Shown: positions 1-7,771 of the stretch, piece by piece
Layout of the letters: each line of letters starts with the position of its first letter
Numbering within the stretch: position 1 is the first letter of the stretch
Origin: an uncultured Clostridia bacterium
GTDB taxonomy: Bacteria > Bacillota > Clostridia > Oscillospirales > Acutalibacteraceae
Direction of reading: 5' to 3'
DNA length: 45,756 nt
Assembly (NCBI GenBank): GCA_944380765.1
Contig: CALWIO010000018.1
Location: forward strand, 1-45,756
The notes under the pieces: model-generated
Seen by the model: only the letters and a program-made list of their open reading frames with translations
Database searches by the model: none
What the model was told of the DNA's origin: nothing
Program-made: the position numbers and the translations under genes

Positions 1-106
1 AGGCGTTCAAAAACATTGTACTATACTTTGACTTTATTTTTTACAAAAAATGGGTCACATCTATTTACAACGCAGATAAGTAAAGGCAAATGTACTATAA
101 AAAATA

Positions 107-135
107 TTGAATTCCATATAGCGCTGTGATATAAT
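107..135 (+). promoter_or_regulatory. Sigma-A type promoter of the C39-like peptidase gene
   Basis: A -35 box TTGAAT (107-112) and a perfect -10 box TATAAT (130-135) are separated by exactly 17 bp, with TGA directly before the -10 box (extended -10). It lies about 85 bp ahead of the start codon at 221. Seen directly; activity is inferred. Confidence 0.7.
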
Positions 136-220
136 AAAAATAATTGTATCAAATGTTGCATAAGTAAACGAGAGATTTTTATTTCCGGTTACCGGAGCAC
201 GGCTTGAGGGTGGAGTATCA

Positions 221-1372
221 ATGAAAAACCATTTTAAAAAATTCAGTAGCAGGCAAAAAGCCATTATCGCCGGCGTTGCGGCAGGGGTTGTTCTTTTAAC
301 GGCGGCGTCAACCGGCACGGCGTATTATTTTTCTCTTGCCGATGATATTCCCGCGGCTTCCGAAACACAGGCGCAGACGGTGAGCGTTACCGAGTCTGTA
401 ACGGAAAGCTCAACGGAGAGCACAACCGAGAGTACAACTGAATCAACAACCGAAAAAGTGACAAAACCGCCTGCCGCGCCGGTAACAAAGCCATATACCC
501 CAAAACCTTCTGCCGCTCCGCTGAAAAAACCGTCAACTCCTTCAAAAAGCGTTTCTCTTAATGTTCCGCTTGTTTATCAGAACCCGAAATACCCGACCGG
601 CTGCGAAGGGGCATCAGCAACTATGCTGCTGAAATATTACGGATATAATGTGTCTATTGACGAGGTAATTGCCGCTATTCCCCGTGAGGATTTGTATAAG
701 GAAAATGACAGGGTTTACGGGCCGAGCATTTATGAGAAATTTGTAGGCGATCCCACTAAAACATATACCGATGACCGTCCGGGATACGGAGCGTTTTCGC
801 CTGTTATAACACGGGCGCTCAACAGCGTAATCAGCCGGAAAGGCGCGCGGCATACGGCAAAAAATATCACCGGTTGCAGTTTCAGCGCTTTGCTCTCTCA
901 GCTTGACAATAATAATCCTGTAATTGTATGGGCAACGGCAAATATGAAAACGCCGACTCTTGTTAACAGCTGGTATATTAAACAGGCCGACGGAAGCGAC
1001 AAGTATTTTGAATATCCCCGCGGCACTCATGTAATGGTACTTTCGGGATATGACAGCAAATATGTCTATATTACCGACCCTTATTACGGCAAGGTGAAAT
1101 ATACTCAGTCGGCTTTTAACGATAAATGGGTGCTGCTCGGCAAACAGGCGATAGTGCTTGAAGAGTGGACGGCGCCTTCTGAAACCGAAACCGAGAGTAC
1201 TACGGAAAGCACAACCGAAAATATAACTGAAAGCACAACGGAAAACGCAACGGAAAGCACCACTGATAGCGCTACTGAAAGCACGACCGGCGTAACAGAC
1301 CCCGTAACCGGGACCACCGCCCCAGCCGTAACCGAGAGCGAAGCGCAAAGCTCCGCCGTGACCGGGGAGTAA
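221..1372 (+). CDS. Membrane-anchored C39-like (Peptidase_C39_2) cysteine peptidase
   Basis: Protein of 383 residues. An N-terminal hydrophobic segment (about residues 14-35, after a Lys/Arg-rich start) should serve as signal anchor or signal peptide. Residues 47-115 form a Thr/Ser/Glu then Pro/Lys-rich linker. The core (about 114-315) matches the papain-fold C39_2 family: nucleophile Cys128 in a TGCEGAS motif, His270 in GTHVMVL, and an Asp at 286 in ITDPYYG. The C-terminus (about 325-383) is again a low-complexity STTE-type tail, so the domain is held between two flexible stalks. Such proteins are surface or cell-wall peptidases of Firmicutes of unknown substrate; a bacteriocin-exporter role is unlikely because no ABC domain is present. 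Start chosen by the GAGGGTGGAG ribosome binding site. Monocistronic: own promoter and terminator. Confidence 0.85.
   Translation: MKNHFKKFSSRQKAIIAGVAAGVVLLTAASTGTAYYFSLADDIPAASETQAQTVSVTESVTESSTESTTESTTESTTEKVTKPPAAPVTKPYTPKPSAAPLKKPSTPSKSVSLNVPLVYQNPKYPTGCEGASATMLLKYYGYNVSIDEVIAAIPREDLYKENDRVYGPSIYEKFVGDPTKTYTDDRPGYGAFSPVITRALNSVISRKGARHTAKNITGCSFSALLSQLDNNNPVIVWATANMKTPTLVNSWYIKQADGSDKYFEYPRGTHVMVLSGYDSKYVYITDPYYGKVKYTQSAFNDKWVLLGKQAIVLEEWTAPSETETESTTESTTENITESTTENATESTTDSATESTTGVTDPVTGTTAPAVTESEAQSSAVTGE
395..453 (+). repeat. Short in-frame Ser/Thr/Glu-coding tandem repeat
   Basis: Imperfect 12-bp units coding for STTE-like peptides make the first stalk of the C39-like protein. A second run of the same kind lies at about 1186-1290 in the tail. 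The repeats should be prone to slippage; length variation between strains would be expected. Confidence 0.6.
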
Positions 1373-1421
1373 AAAATTTGATGCTTTCGGCATAAAATAC
1401 TGCTGTTCAGCAAAACAAAAC

Positions 1422-1457
1422 ACGCTGCGAAAAGCAAATATTCGCAGCGCGTTTTTG
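1422..1457 (+). terminator. Intrinsic terminator after the C39-like peptidase gene
   Basis: A 9-bp stem CGCTGCGAA / TTCGCAGCG (1423-1431 with 1441-1449) is followed by a T-run (1452-1456). Confidence 0.8.
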
Positions 1458-1568
1458 TTCTTCGGCAAAGAAATACAAAGCCGCTTTTCATTATTTTGTA
1501 TTGTATAATTTAAAAAACGGGGATATAAGTTTTTTAAGGGCGGGGGTTTTTATGAATAGTGATTTTTT

Positions 1569-1634
1569 TCAAAAAATCATACACGGAGCGGATTTTATGC
1601 GCTGCCCGATTTGAACATTAATTTCTTTTTTCAT
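1569..1634 (-). pseudogene. 5' remnant of an XRE-family (HTH) regulator gene
   Basis: On the minus strand, a ribosome binding site (GGGAGC) precedes an ATG at 1634 that opens a 21-codon frame beginning MKKEINVQIGQRIKSA and ending at a TGA at 1571-1569. The first 16 residues look like the N-terminus of cro/C1-type regulators, which go on with the helix-turn-helix, but the frame then runs into unrelated sequence and stops. No HTH follows in any frame. The most likely reading is a gene deleted or broken just after its start. The similarity is judged from memory of the family and rests on few residues. Confidence 0.45.
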
Positions 1635-1667
1635 AATATCAGCTCCCGATATTATTCTAAATAAGTG

Positions 1668-1696
1668 TTGCAATTTTATTAACAACGTGATAACAT
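1668..1696 (+). promoter_or_regulatory. Possible promoter upstream of the first LRR gene
   Basis: TTGCAA (1668-1673), a 17-bp spacer ending in TGA, and TAACAT (1691-1696). The -10 box is weak, but spacing and the TGA extension agree with other promoters in the window. It would give a long leader of about 150 nt containing the hairpin at 1757-1794. Confidence 0.4.
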
Positions 1697-1756
1697 TATA
1701 AAAAATAAGTGTATTGCTTTTATATTTTAAACGAAAAGAGTATATCAACGCAGTTT

Positions 1757-1796
1757 AAAGGTGTATCTGTAAAAACGAAAAAGATACACCTTTTTA
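1757..1796 (+). terminator. Terminator-like hairpin in the leader of the first LRR gene
   Basis: A perfect 12-bp inverted repeat AAAGGTGTATCT / AGATACACCTTT is followed by T residues. No gene precedes it on this strand within 300 bp, and it lies 50 bp ahead of the LRR start. It could be the terminator of a lost gene or an attenuator in the LRR leader. Confidence 0.6.
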
Positions 1797-1848
1797 TATT
1801 TCTTATAATTATACAAAGTATTAGAAGCTAAAAAAGGAGCATAAAAAT

Positions 1849-3501
1849 ATGAAAAAAATACTTTCGTTTTTTCTGTCATTGTTAATGATTTTCACAGCGA
1901 TACCTTTTACGGGTATAGCTTCCTATGCCGTAACAAGCGGAGATTTTGAGTACCAAGTTTTATCCGAAGAGGAGAAAACCTGTGAAATAACAGGCTATAC
2001 CGGCTCAGCAACGGAAGTAACAATACCGTCTGCGCTTGACGGATATACCGTAACGAGTATAGGTTCTTTTTCATTTAACGGTTGCGCATTTACAAGTGTA
2101 ATTGTCCCCGACAGTATAACAAATATTGGCTCTTGTGCGTTTTACAATTGCTCGTCTCTTACAAGCATAATTATTCCCGACAGCGTAACGAGTATAGGTG
2201 GTTCTGCGTTTGAGGATACAGCTTATTATAACGATGTCGCTAACTGGCAGGACGGAGTGCTGTATATCGACAATTATTTAATTAAAGCAAATTATGAGGT
2301 TCCCGTTGAATATACTGTTAAAGCCGGAACAAAAACAATTGCGGATTATGCGTTTGCTGATTGCTCGTCCCTTACAAGCATAACTATCCCCGACAGCGTA
2401 ATGAGTATAGGTGATTGGACATTTTATTATTGTTTATCACTTGAGAGCATAAATCTCTCCGACAGCTTAATGAGCATAGGTGATTACGCGTTTTATTATT
2501 GCTGGTCACTCGAGAGCATAAGCATTCCCGACAGCTTAATGAGCATGGGTGATTCTGTGTTTTCTAATTGCTCTTTGCTTAAAGAAATAATAGTCGGAGA
2601 AAACAATAAAAACTATTCAAGTGAAGACGGAGTACTGTTTAATAAGAATAAAACAGAGTTAATATCTTGTCCGGGAGGAAAAGAAGGAACATATACTGTA
2701 CCCGACAGCGTAACGAGTATAGACGATTCTTCGTTTTACTATTGCTCGTCTCTTACAAACATAACCATTCCTGACAGTATAACGAATATAGGCGAGTGGG
2801 CTTTTGCATATTGTTCGTTATTGGAAAGTGTAACTATTCCCGACAGCGTAACGAGTATAGGTGAGAGGGCGTTTTCCGGTTGCTCGTCACTTATAAGCAT
2901 AACCATCCCAGACGGTGTAACGAGTATAAGTCGTTATGCGTTTTCCGATTGCTCGTCACTTACAAGTATAACAATCCCCGACAGTGTAACGAGCATAGGA
3001 GATTCAGCGTTTTCCTCTTGTGAATCCCTTACAAGCATAACCATCCCAGACGGTGTAACAAGTATAAGTCGTTATGCGTTTTTCGATTGCTCGTCACTTG
3101 AGAGCATAACTGTTCCCGACAGCGTTATGAGTATCGGTGATGAGGCGTTTTCCGGCTGCTCGTCACTTACAAGTATAATCATCCCCGACAGCGTAACGAG
3201 TATAGGCGATTGGGCGTTTGATTATTGCGATAATCTGACAATTTACGGCTATACTGGCAGTTATGCAGAAACTTACGCAAACAGCAGCAATATTCCCTTT
3301 GTTGATATGGATTCAATTAAAAAAGGTGATATAAATCTTGACGGCGAAACAAATTCAGCCGATTACGCCATGCTCTGCGCGGTCGCTCAGGCAAAGAGCT
3401 TTCTGCCGTATCCGGCTAAAACGGCGTGCGACTTAAACGGCGACGGAGCGGTGGACGCCTTTGACGCGATAGCGCTCAGCCTGATACTTCAAAATTCATA
3501 A
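1849..3501 (+). CDS. Secreted BspA-type leucine-rich-repeat protein with C-terminal dockerin
   Basis: Protein of 550 residues with a clear Sec signal peptide (Lys-Lys start, hydrophobic core, likely cleavage near residue 27 after SYA). The body is built of about a dozen 23-residue LRR_5/BspA repeats of the type CSSLTSITIPDSVTSIGDxAF, interrupted at about 125-155 and 245-285 by non-repeat insertions (DGVLYIDNYLIKA and ENNKNYSSEDGVLF segments) typical of this family. Residues about 491-550 form a type-I dockerin-like module with two EF-hand-like loops (GDINLDGETNSADYAML and CDLNGDGAVDAFDAI). The protein is presumably exported and held in a surface complex by a cohesin encoded elsewhere; ligand unknown. 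AAAGGAG precedes the ATG. Close paralogue of the gene at 38321-40186. Confidence 0.9.
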   Translation: MKKILSFFLSLLMIFTAIPFTGIASYAVTSGDFEYQVLSEEEKTCEITGYTGSATEVTIPSALDGYTVTSIGSFSFNGCAFTSVIVPDSITNIGSCAFYNCSSLTSIIIPDSVTSIGGSAFEDTAYYNDVANWQDGVLYIDNYLIKANYEVPVEYTVKAGTKTIADYAFADCSSLTSITIPDSVMSIGDWTFYYCLSLESINLSDSLMSIGDYAFYYCWSLESISIPDSLMSMGDSVFSNCSLLKEIIVGENNKNYSSEDGVLFNKNKTELISCPGGKEGTYTVPDSVTSIDDSSFYYCSSLTNITIPDSITNIGEWAFAYCSLLESVTIPDSVTSIGERAFSGCSSLISITIPDGVTSISRYAFSDCSSLTSITIPDSVTSIGDSAFSSCESLTSITIPDGVTSISRYAFFDCSSLESITVPDSVMSIGDEAFSGCSSLTSIIIPDSVTSIGDWAFDYCDNLTIYGYTGSYAETYANSSNIPFVDMDSIKKGDINLDGETNSADYAMLCAVAQAKSFLPYPAKTACDLNGDGAVDAFDAIALSLILQNS

Positions 3502-3536
3502 ACAAAATTTAAGCGGCTTTTAAAGCCGCTTTTTTC
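3325..3536 (+). repeat. Dispersed repeat copy A: dockerin 3' end plus terminator
   Basis: This stretch, from the dockerin coding region through the stop codon and terminator, is nearly identical base for base to 40010-40222. Even the untranslated terminator hairpin is shared, so the similarity is by recent duplication or gene conversion and not only by protein constraint. Confidence 0.8.
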
Positions 3537-3538
3537 TT
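3511..3538 (+). terminator. Intrinsic terminator of the first LRR gene
   Basis: AAGCGGCTTT / AAAGCCGCTT hairpin followed by a T-rich run. The same hairpin follows the paralogue at 40196-40222. Confidence 0.85.
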
Positions 3539-3660
3539 TTCATTTCTGCGTATTGCACAGTTAAAAATCGGGAAAGGGAAACGGCAAGGATTACAAAGCC
3601 GGCAAACAGCAAAAATGTTATTGTCTTTTCGCGGTTACCCGCAGCCGCGCTTGCTGTACT
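3520..3660 (-). pseudogene. Possible fragment with a membrane anchor
   Basis: A minus-strand frame without a start codon runs from a stop at 3663-3661 to a stop at 3522-3520. It reads as a short Ala/Ser stretch, an NREKT-type start, about 18 hydrophobic residues (FLLFAGFVILAVSLSRFL) and a basic end (MKRKKRL), the layout of a C-terminal anchor. It may be the last piece of a lost surface protein, or chance. Confidence 0.25.
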
Positions 3661-3744
3661 TTAACCGATATATCTGCGGGCTGGCTTTTATGCTCAGCGG
3701 CTCATGCAAACGGCTCTGCAAAGCGGCGCGTTGTTCAATATATA

Positions 3745-3773
3745 TTGACTTTTATCAGCGCATTTGATAAAAT
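3745..3773 (+). promoter_or_regulatory. Promoter of the surface-polymer operon
   Basis: TTGACT (3745-3750), 17-bp spacer, TAAAAT (3768-3773) with TGA just before the -10 box. It lies about 84 bp ahead of the first glycosyltransferase start and is the only good promoter I see for the genes up to 15271. Confidence 0.75.
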
Positions 3774-3856
3774 ATTTAAAATAAAGCATAATATAATATA
3801 ATTCGATTTTTGTGCCGACGGGGGCGGTTTGTCCGCCGTCTTACAGGTGAAAGATT

Positions 3857-4840
3857 ATGACCAATCAGGCTTCGCAGCGCGCTGAAAATCCGCTCGTTTC
3901 CGTTTACTGCATGACATATAATCAGGAAAACACTATCGCTCAGGCAATAGAGAGCATTGTTTCGCAGAAAACGGATTTTCCCTTTGAGCTTATAGTGCAT
4001 GATGACGCTTCCACAGACGCGACGGCGGATGTTGTCCGCGAATATGAGAAAAGGTATCCAGAAATTATCCGCCCGATTTATCAGACTGAGAATCAGTACC
4101 GCCGCTTCAATCTCGTAAAGCAGTTTATTCACCCGGCTTCAAGGGGAAAGTATATAGCTTTTTGCGAGGGCGACGACTTTTGGAGCGATACGGACAAGCT
4201 TCAGCTTCAAGCCGATATTATGCGGGCGAATCCCGAATGTACCCTTTGCTTTCACGCTGTTGACCAGCTTTTTCCCGACGGCAGAAGAATGAACTGCCGC
4301 CCGCTTAAAAAAACCGGCGAGGTTTCCTCTTCGCTGGTTATAAAACGAGGCGGTTTATTTTGTTCAACGGTGTCCTCAATGTACCGGCGGGATGTTATGG
4401 ATATATGGCCTCAGTTCCGCATGGCAGCCGATGTTTACGACTATCCCTCCCAGGCGCTTGCCGCCTTTATGGGAAAGGTGTATTATATTGACAGGAATAT
4501 GGGCGTTTACCGCTTCGCGAGCGAGGGTTCGTGGACGGCTCAGCACTCAAAAACCGCGGACACGGCGCATATTGAGAACGAAACAAAATGGCTGAGCCTT
4601 TTTGACGATTATACAGCCGGCAGGTTCAGGGCGGATATTGATTATCACATGGCGCATTTGTGGCTTACCGAATACAGAAAGAACTTTGACAAATTCGCAA
4701 AGGACAGCGCCAAGCCCTATATCAGGCGGCTACCGACAGCCGACAGGGCGCTTTTTACGGCGCTTTTCACGGCTTTTTCGGTGGGCGGCAAATCAGCGGA
4801 AAAGGCTTTTAATACGGTAAAAAAGTTTATGCTTAAATAG
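3857..4840 (+). CDS. Family 2 glycosyltransferase
   Basis: Protein of 327 residues with a GT-A fold start: SVYCMTYNQENTIAQAIESI (nucleotide-binding strand and helix), the acidic pair Asp49-Asp50 in VHDDASTD, and the second acidic motif CEGDDFW with Asp106-Asp107, as in GT2 enzymes that transfer a sugar from a nucleotide-sugar donor. No membrane segment is evident, so it should act at the inner face of the membrane on a lipid-linked acceptor. The N-terminal region resembles the GT2 part of the 818-residue protein at 7772, suggesting duplication within the operon. First gene of the polymer operon; AGGTGAAAG precedes the ATG. Donor and acceptor cannot be told from sequence. Confidence 0.88.
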   Translation: MTNQASQRAENPLVSVYCMTYNQENTIAQAIESIVSQKTDFPFELIVHDDASTDATADVVREYEKRYPEIIRPIYQTENQYRRFNLVKQFIHPASRGKYIAFCEGDDFWSDTDKLQLQADIMRANPECTLCFHAVDQLFPDGRRMNCRPLKKTGEVSSSLVIKRGGLFCSTVSSMYRRDVMDIWPQFRMAADVYDYPSQALAAFMGKVYYIDRNMGVYRFASEGSWTAQHSKTADTAHIENETKWLSLFDDYTAGRFRADIDYHMAHLWLTEYRKNFDKFAKDSAKPYIRRLPTADRALFTALFTAFSVGGKSAEKAFNTVKKFMLK

Positions 4841-4866
4841 CTGCTAATTAAGAAGAAGGTATAAAT

Positions 4867-5979
4867 ATGGATGAAAAAATATTGGTAACCAGGTCGTCAA
4901 TGCCTCCCTTTGAGGAATATGTTGAGGAAATCCGCTCAATCTGGGAAACGCGCTGGCTTACAAATTCCGGCGCTAAGCATACGGAGCTTGAAGCAAACCT
5001 GCGTGAGTTCCTCTCAGTTTCCAATATAGCGCTCTGCGTTAACGGCCATCAGGCGCTTGAATGTATTTTGGAAGCCTTTGATTTGCAGGGCGAGGTTATC
5101 ACAACTCCCTTTACATTCGTTTCAACCACAAACGCCATAGTGCGCAAAGGGCTGAAACCTGTTTTCTGCGATATAAACGGCGAGGATTTTACCATTGACG
5201 CCGACAAAATAGAGTCCCTGATAACCGAAAAAACCTGCGCTATCGTGCCCGTTCATGTTTACGGCAACCTCTGTGATGATGAGAAAATCGAGAAAATCGC
5301 TCAGAAATACAACCTTAAAGTTATATATGACGCGGCTCACGCTTTCGGAGTTCGCAAAAACGGCGTAAGCTCCGCGGCTTTGGGTGACGCGGCTATGTTC
5401 AGCTTCCACGCTACCAAGGTTTTTCATTCGGTTGAGGGCGGAGCGGCGGTTTTCCGCGACAGCGCTATGTACGAAAAGATAAATCAGCTTAAAAACTTCG
5501 GGCTTAGCTCTCCCGAAACGCCGTGGTACTGCGGCGGCAACGCCAAGATGAACGAGTTCTGCGCGGCTATGGGCCTTTGCAATCTGCGCCATATCGACGC
5601 GGCAATAGCCTCGCGCAGAGAGGCGGCGGAGCGTTACCGTCAGAGACTTGAAAAAATACCCGGAATACAGCTAAATACCGTTCAGCACGGAGTACAGAGC
5701 AACTACGCTTACTTCCCCGCGGTAATCCATCCGGAAAAATTCGGCTGTTCGCGCGACGAGCTCGCAAAAGCGCTGGCCCGGAAAAACATAGCGGTCAGAA
5801 AATACTTCTATCCGCTTACCAGCTCCGCGGAGTACTTTAAGGGAGCGCACCCGGCGGGTGAAACTCCTATCGCAAAATTTATTTCGGACAGAATCCTCTG
5901 CCTTCCCATTTTTGAGGGCATTGGTGAAAAAACGGTTGACCGCATCTGCGACGCCGTAATATCAGAATACAAAGGGTGA
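4867..5979 (+). CDS. DegT/DnrJ/EryC1/StrS family sugar aminotransferase
   Basis: Protein of 370 residues, the normal length for PLP-dependent sugar aminotransferases that make amino-deoxy nucleotide sugars from keto-sugars. Visible landmarks: GHQALECIL near residue 60 (phosphate contact), TTPFTFVSTTNAI near 80, Asp155 in DAAHAFG (contacts the PLP pyridine nitrogen) and Lys184 in SFHATKVFHS, the position of the Schiff-base lysine; some relatives carry His here and act as dehydratases, but Lys is present. It sits 26 bp after the glycosyltransferase with an AAGAAGG site, in the same operon. The keto-sugar could come from the RmlB-type dehydratase encoded downstream or from another 4,6-dehydratase; this link is inference. 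Confidence 0.9.
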   Translation: MDEKILVTRSSMPPFEEYVEEIRSIWETRWLTNSGAKHTELEANLREFLSVSNIALCVNGHQALECILEAFDLQGEVITTPFTFVSTTNAIVRKGLKPVFCDINGEDFTIDADKIESLITEKTCAIVPVHVYGNLCDDEKIEKIAQKYNLKVIYDAAHAFGVRKNGVSSAALGDAAMFSFHATKVFHSVEGGAAVFRDSAMYEKINQLKNFGLSSPETPWYCGGNAKMNEFCAAMGLCNLRHIDAAIASRREAAERYRQRLEKIPGIQLNTVQHGVQSNYAYFPAVIHPEKFGCSRDELAKALARKNIAVRKYFYPLTSSAEYFKGAHPAGETPIAKFISDRILCLPIFEGIGEKTVDRICDAVISEYKG

Positions 5980-5984
5980 TTAAA

Positions 5985-6695
5985 ATGAATATAGCTCTTA
6001 TTATTGCCGGCGGAAGCGGCCAGCGTATGCATCAGAATATTCCGAAGCAGTTCTTATCGGTTGAGGAAAGACCGGTAATCATCTATACGCTTGAAGCGTT
6101 CCAGAAACATTCGGACATCGACGCTATTGCCGTAGTCTGCATTGACGGCTGGGAAACCGTGTTGCAGGCTTATGCCGCGCAGTTTAATATTACAAAACTC
6201 AAACATATTATTCCCGGCGGCAAAAACGGTCAGGATTCAATACGCAACGGCGTTTACGAGCTTGAAAAGCACTACTCGCCCGACGATATTGTGTTAATTC
6301 ATGACGCAATCCGTCCCATGGTGTCGCAGGAGATTATTTCGGACTGCATAGTTCAGACCAAAAAGAACGGCTGCGCAATAGCCGTTATTCCCTGCGCCGA
6401 GGCTATGGTAGTGACCGATGACGAGGAAACCTCAACCGAGTGCTATCCCCGTGACAGGCTCAAAAGAACCCAGACTCCGCAAGGCTTTAAAATCGGAAAA
6501 ATCTGCGATTTGCACAGAAGAGCGCTTGAAGCGGGAATTACAAATTCGGTGGCTTCCGTAACGCTTATGATTGAAATGGGCGAAAGAGTATATTTTTCTT
6601 CTGGTTCGGAAAAGAATATGAAGCTTACTACAATTGAGGATATTGATATTTTTAAAGCGTTGCTTCATGTGCAACGCTCAGATTGGATGAAATGA
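5985..6695 (+). CDS. IspD/TarI-family cytidylyltransferase
   Basis: About 236 residues. The N-terminus (ALIIAGGSGQRM with IPKQF shortly after) is the CTP-binding signature of the IspD/TarI group, and VLIHDAIRPMVS and RDRLKRTQTPQGF are the other conserved blocks. In a cluster with a CDP-alditol-type phosphotransferase, formation of a CDP-activated polyol (CDP-ribitol or similar) is more likely than the isoprenoid role of IspD. Start chosen at ATG 5985 because AAAGGGTGA is well placed before it; a GTG at 5976 in the same frame overlaps the previous stop codon and has no site of its own. Product identity within the family is not certain. Confidence 0.85.
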   Translation: MNIALIIAGGSGQRMHQNIPKQFLSVEERPVIIYTLEAFQKHSDIDAIAVVCIDGWETVLQAYAAQFNITKLKHIIPGGKNGQDSIRNGVYELEKHYSPDDIVLIHDAIRPMVSQEIISDCIVQTKKNGCAIAVIPCAEAMVVTDDEETSTECYPRDRLKRTQTPQGFKIGKICDLHRRALEAGITNSVASVTLMIEMGERVYFSSGSEKNMKLTTIEDIDIFKALLHVQRSDWMK

Positions 6696-6698
6696 GGA

Positions 6699-7757
6699 AT
6701 GGCTTTGTTTTTATATAACAGCGAGGTTTACAAAGAGGATTTGCATGCCGCTTTAAATTCGGTAGCCGGAATTGAGCGCTTAAAGGGCTGTTCGGTTTTT
6801 ATAACCGGAGCTACGGGACTTATCGGCTCCTTTGCCGCGGATATGCTGCTTGAATACAACCGCCTGCAAAACGCGGGTATCACCGTTTACGCCGTCGGCA
6901 GAAGCAAAAAAAGGCTTGAAGAGCGCTTTGAGGGCGCGCCGGGCGGACTTTGCCTTGTCGAGCACGATGTGCAGAATCCCGCTTTGTTTGATTTTAAAGC
7001 CGATTATGTTATTCATGCCGCCGGCAACGCGTATCCCGCGGCGTTTGTAAACGACCCTGTGGGAACTATTCTTTCAAATATTCAGGGAACGAATTATCTG
7101 CTCGACTATGCCGCGCGCTGCGGGGCGAAACGCTTTCTGTTCGTATCGTCCGGCGAGGTTTACGGGCAGGGCGACCCTTCGGTAGGGGCGTTCCCCGAAA
7201 GTTACAGCGGCTATGTTGACCCCACTCATTTCCGCTCGTGCTATCCCGCCTCAAAGCGGGCGGCTGAAACGCTTTGCGTTTCCTATACCAAGCAGTACGG
7301 GCTGGATACGGTTATAGCAAGGCCGTGCCACACCTACGGCCCTAACGCCACAAAGAGCGATAACAGGGCGAATGTTCAGTTTGTGAACAACGCTCTTGCG
7401 GGGGAAGATATTGTTATGAACAGCAGCGGCTCTCAGCTTCGTTCGTACTGCTATGTGGCTGACTGCGCCTCGGCTCTTCTTACGGTTCTACTTGACGGAA
7501 AGAGCTGTGAGGCTTATAATATTGCGAACCGTGACGCGCGCGTGACTATCGCCGGATTTGCTCAGACGGTGGCGAAAATAACGGGCAGAAAGGTTATTTT
7601 CGCAGCGCCCGATGACGCCGCGAAGGAACAGCAGACGGTTATAACGCACGCCGTGCTTGACAGCGAAAAGCTGTATTCGCTCGGCTGGAGGGGAAAATAT
7701 TCTGTGGAACAGGGGCTGACAAATATTGTCCGCACTCTTGAAAATATAATTAAGTGA
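6699..7757 (+). CDS. Extended-SDR NAD-dependent epimerase/dehydratase
   Basis: Protein of 352 residues with the NAD-binding motif TGATGLIG near residue 33, the YPASK catalytic pair (Tyr-x-x-x-Lys) near 185, and the nucleotide-sugar-binding block ARPCHTYGPNA. This is the architecture of enzymes that epimerise, dehydrate or reduce nucleotide sugars. It begins 3 bp after the cytidylyltransferase stop, with the GAGG of the overlapping end as ribosome binding site, so the two are probably translationally coupled and may act on the same CDP-linked compound. That coupling is inference. The substrate is not recognisable; it is not a TarJ-type medium-chain dehydrogenase. Confidence 0.85.
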   Translation: MALFLYNSEVYKEDLHAALNSVAGIERLKGCSVFITGATGLIGSFAADMLLEYNRLQNAGITVYAVGRSKKRLEERFEGAPGGLCLVEHDVQNPALFDFKADYVIHAAGNAYPAAFVNDPVGTILSNIQGTNYLLDYAARCGAKRFLFVSSGEVYGQGDPSVGAFPESYSGYVDPTHFRSCYPASKRAAETLCVSYTKQYGLDTVIARPCHTYGPNATKSDNRANVQFVNNALAGEDIVMNSSGSQLRSYCYVADCASALLTVLLDGKSCEAYNIANRDARVTIAGFAQTVAKITGRKVIFAAPDDAAKEQQTVITHAVLDSEKLYSLGWRGKYSVEQGLTNIVRTLENIIK

Positions 7758-7771
7758 AGGATGTTTGATGA

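Larger units (their letters stand above)
1373..1848. other. Intergenic region between peptidase and first LRR gene
   Basis: This 476-bp AT-rich gap holds no complete gene. It contains the terminator at 1422-1457, the regulator remnant at 1569-1634 (minus strand), a promoter-like pair at 1668-1696 and a strong hairpin at 1757-1794. Confidence 0.7.
3502..3856. other. Intergenic region before the surface-polymer operon
   Basis: This 355-bp gap holds the LRR terminator, the possible minus-strand anchor fragment, and the operon promoter at 3745-3773. I see no complete gene in it. Confidence 0.7.

Noticed and set aside
221..1372. Bacteriocin-processing ABC exporter peptidase
   Set aside because: The protein has a C39-like fold but no transmembrane exporter or ATPase domain, and sits alone between low-complexity stalks.
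614..1491. Two long minus-strand frames opposite the C39-like peptidase
   Set aside because: They cross its conserved catalytic region and its terminator, and one is a repeat-derived Val/Ser shadow of the STTE tail.
2300..3250. Regular repeats about 69 bp apart, at first sight like a CRISPR array
   Set aside because: The repeats are in-frame LRR_5 units of 23 codons inside a secreted protein; spacers are not unique sequence.
5976..5984. GTG start at 5976 for the cytidylyltransferase
   Set aside because: It overlaps the previous stop codon without its own ribosome site; ATG 5985 has AAAGGGTGA at proper distance and fits the family start.
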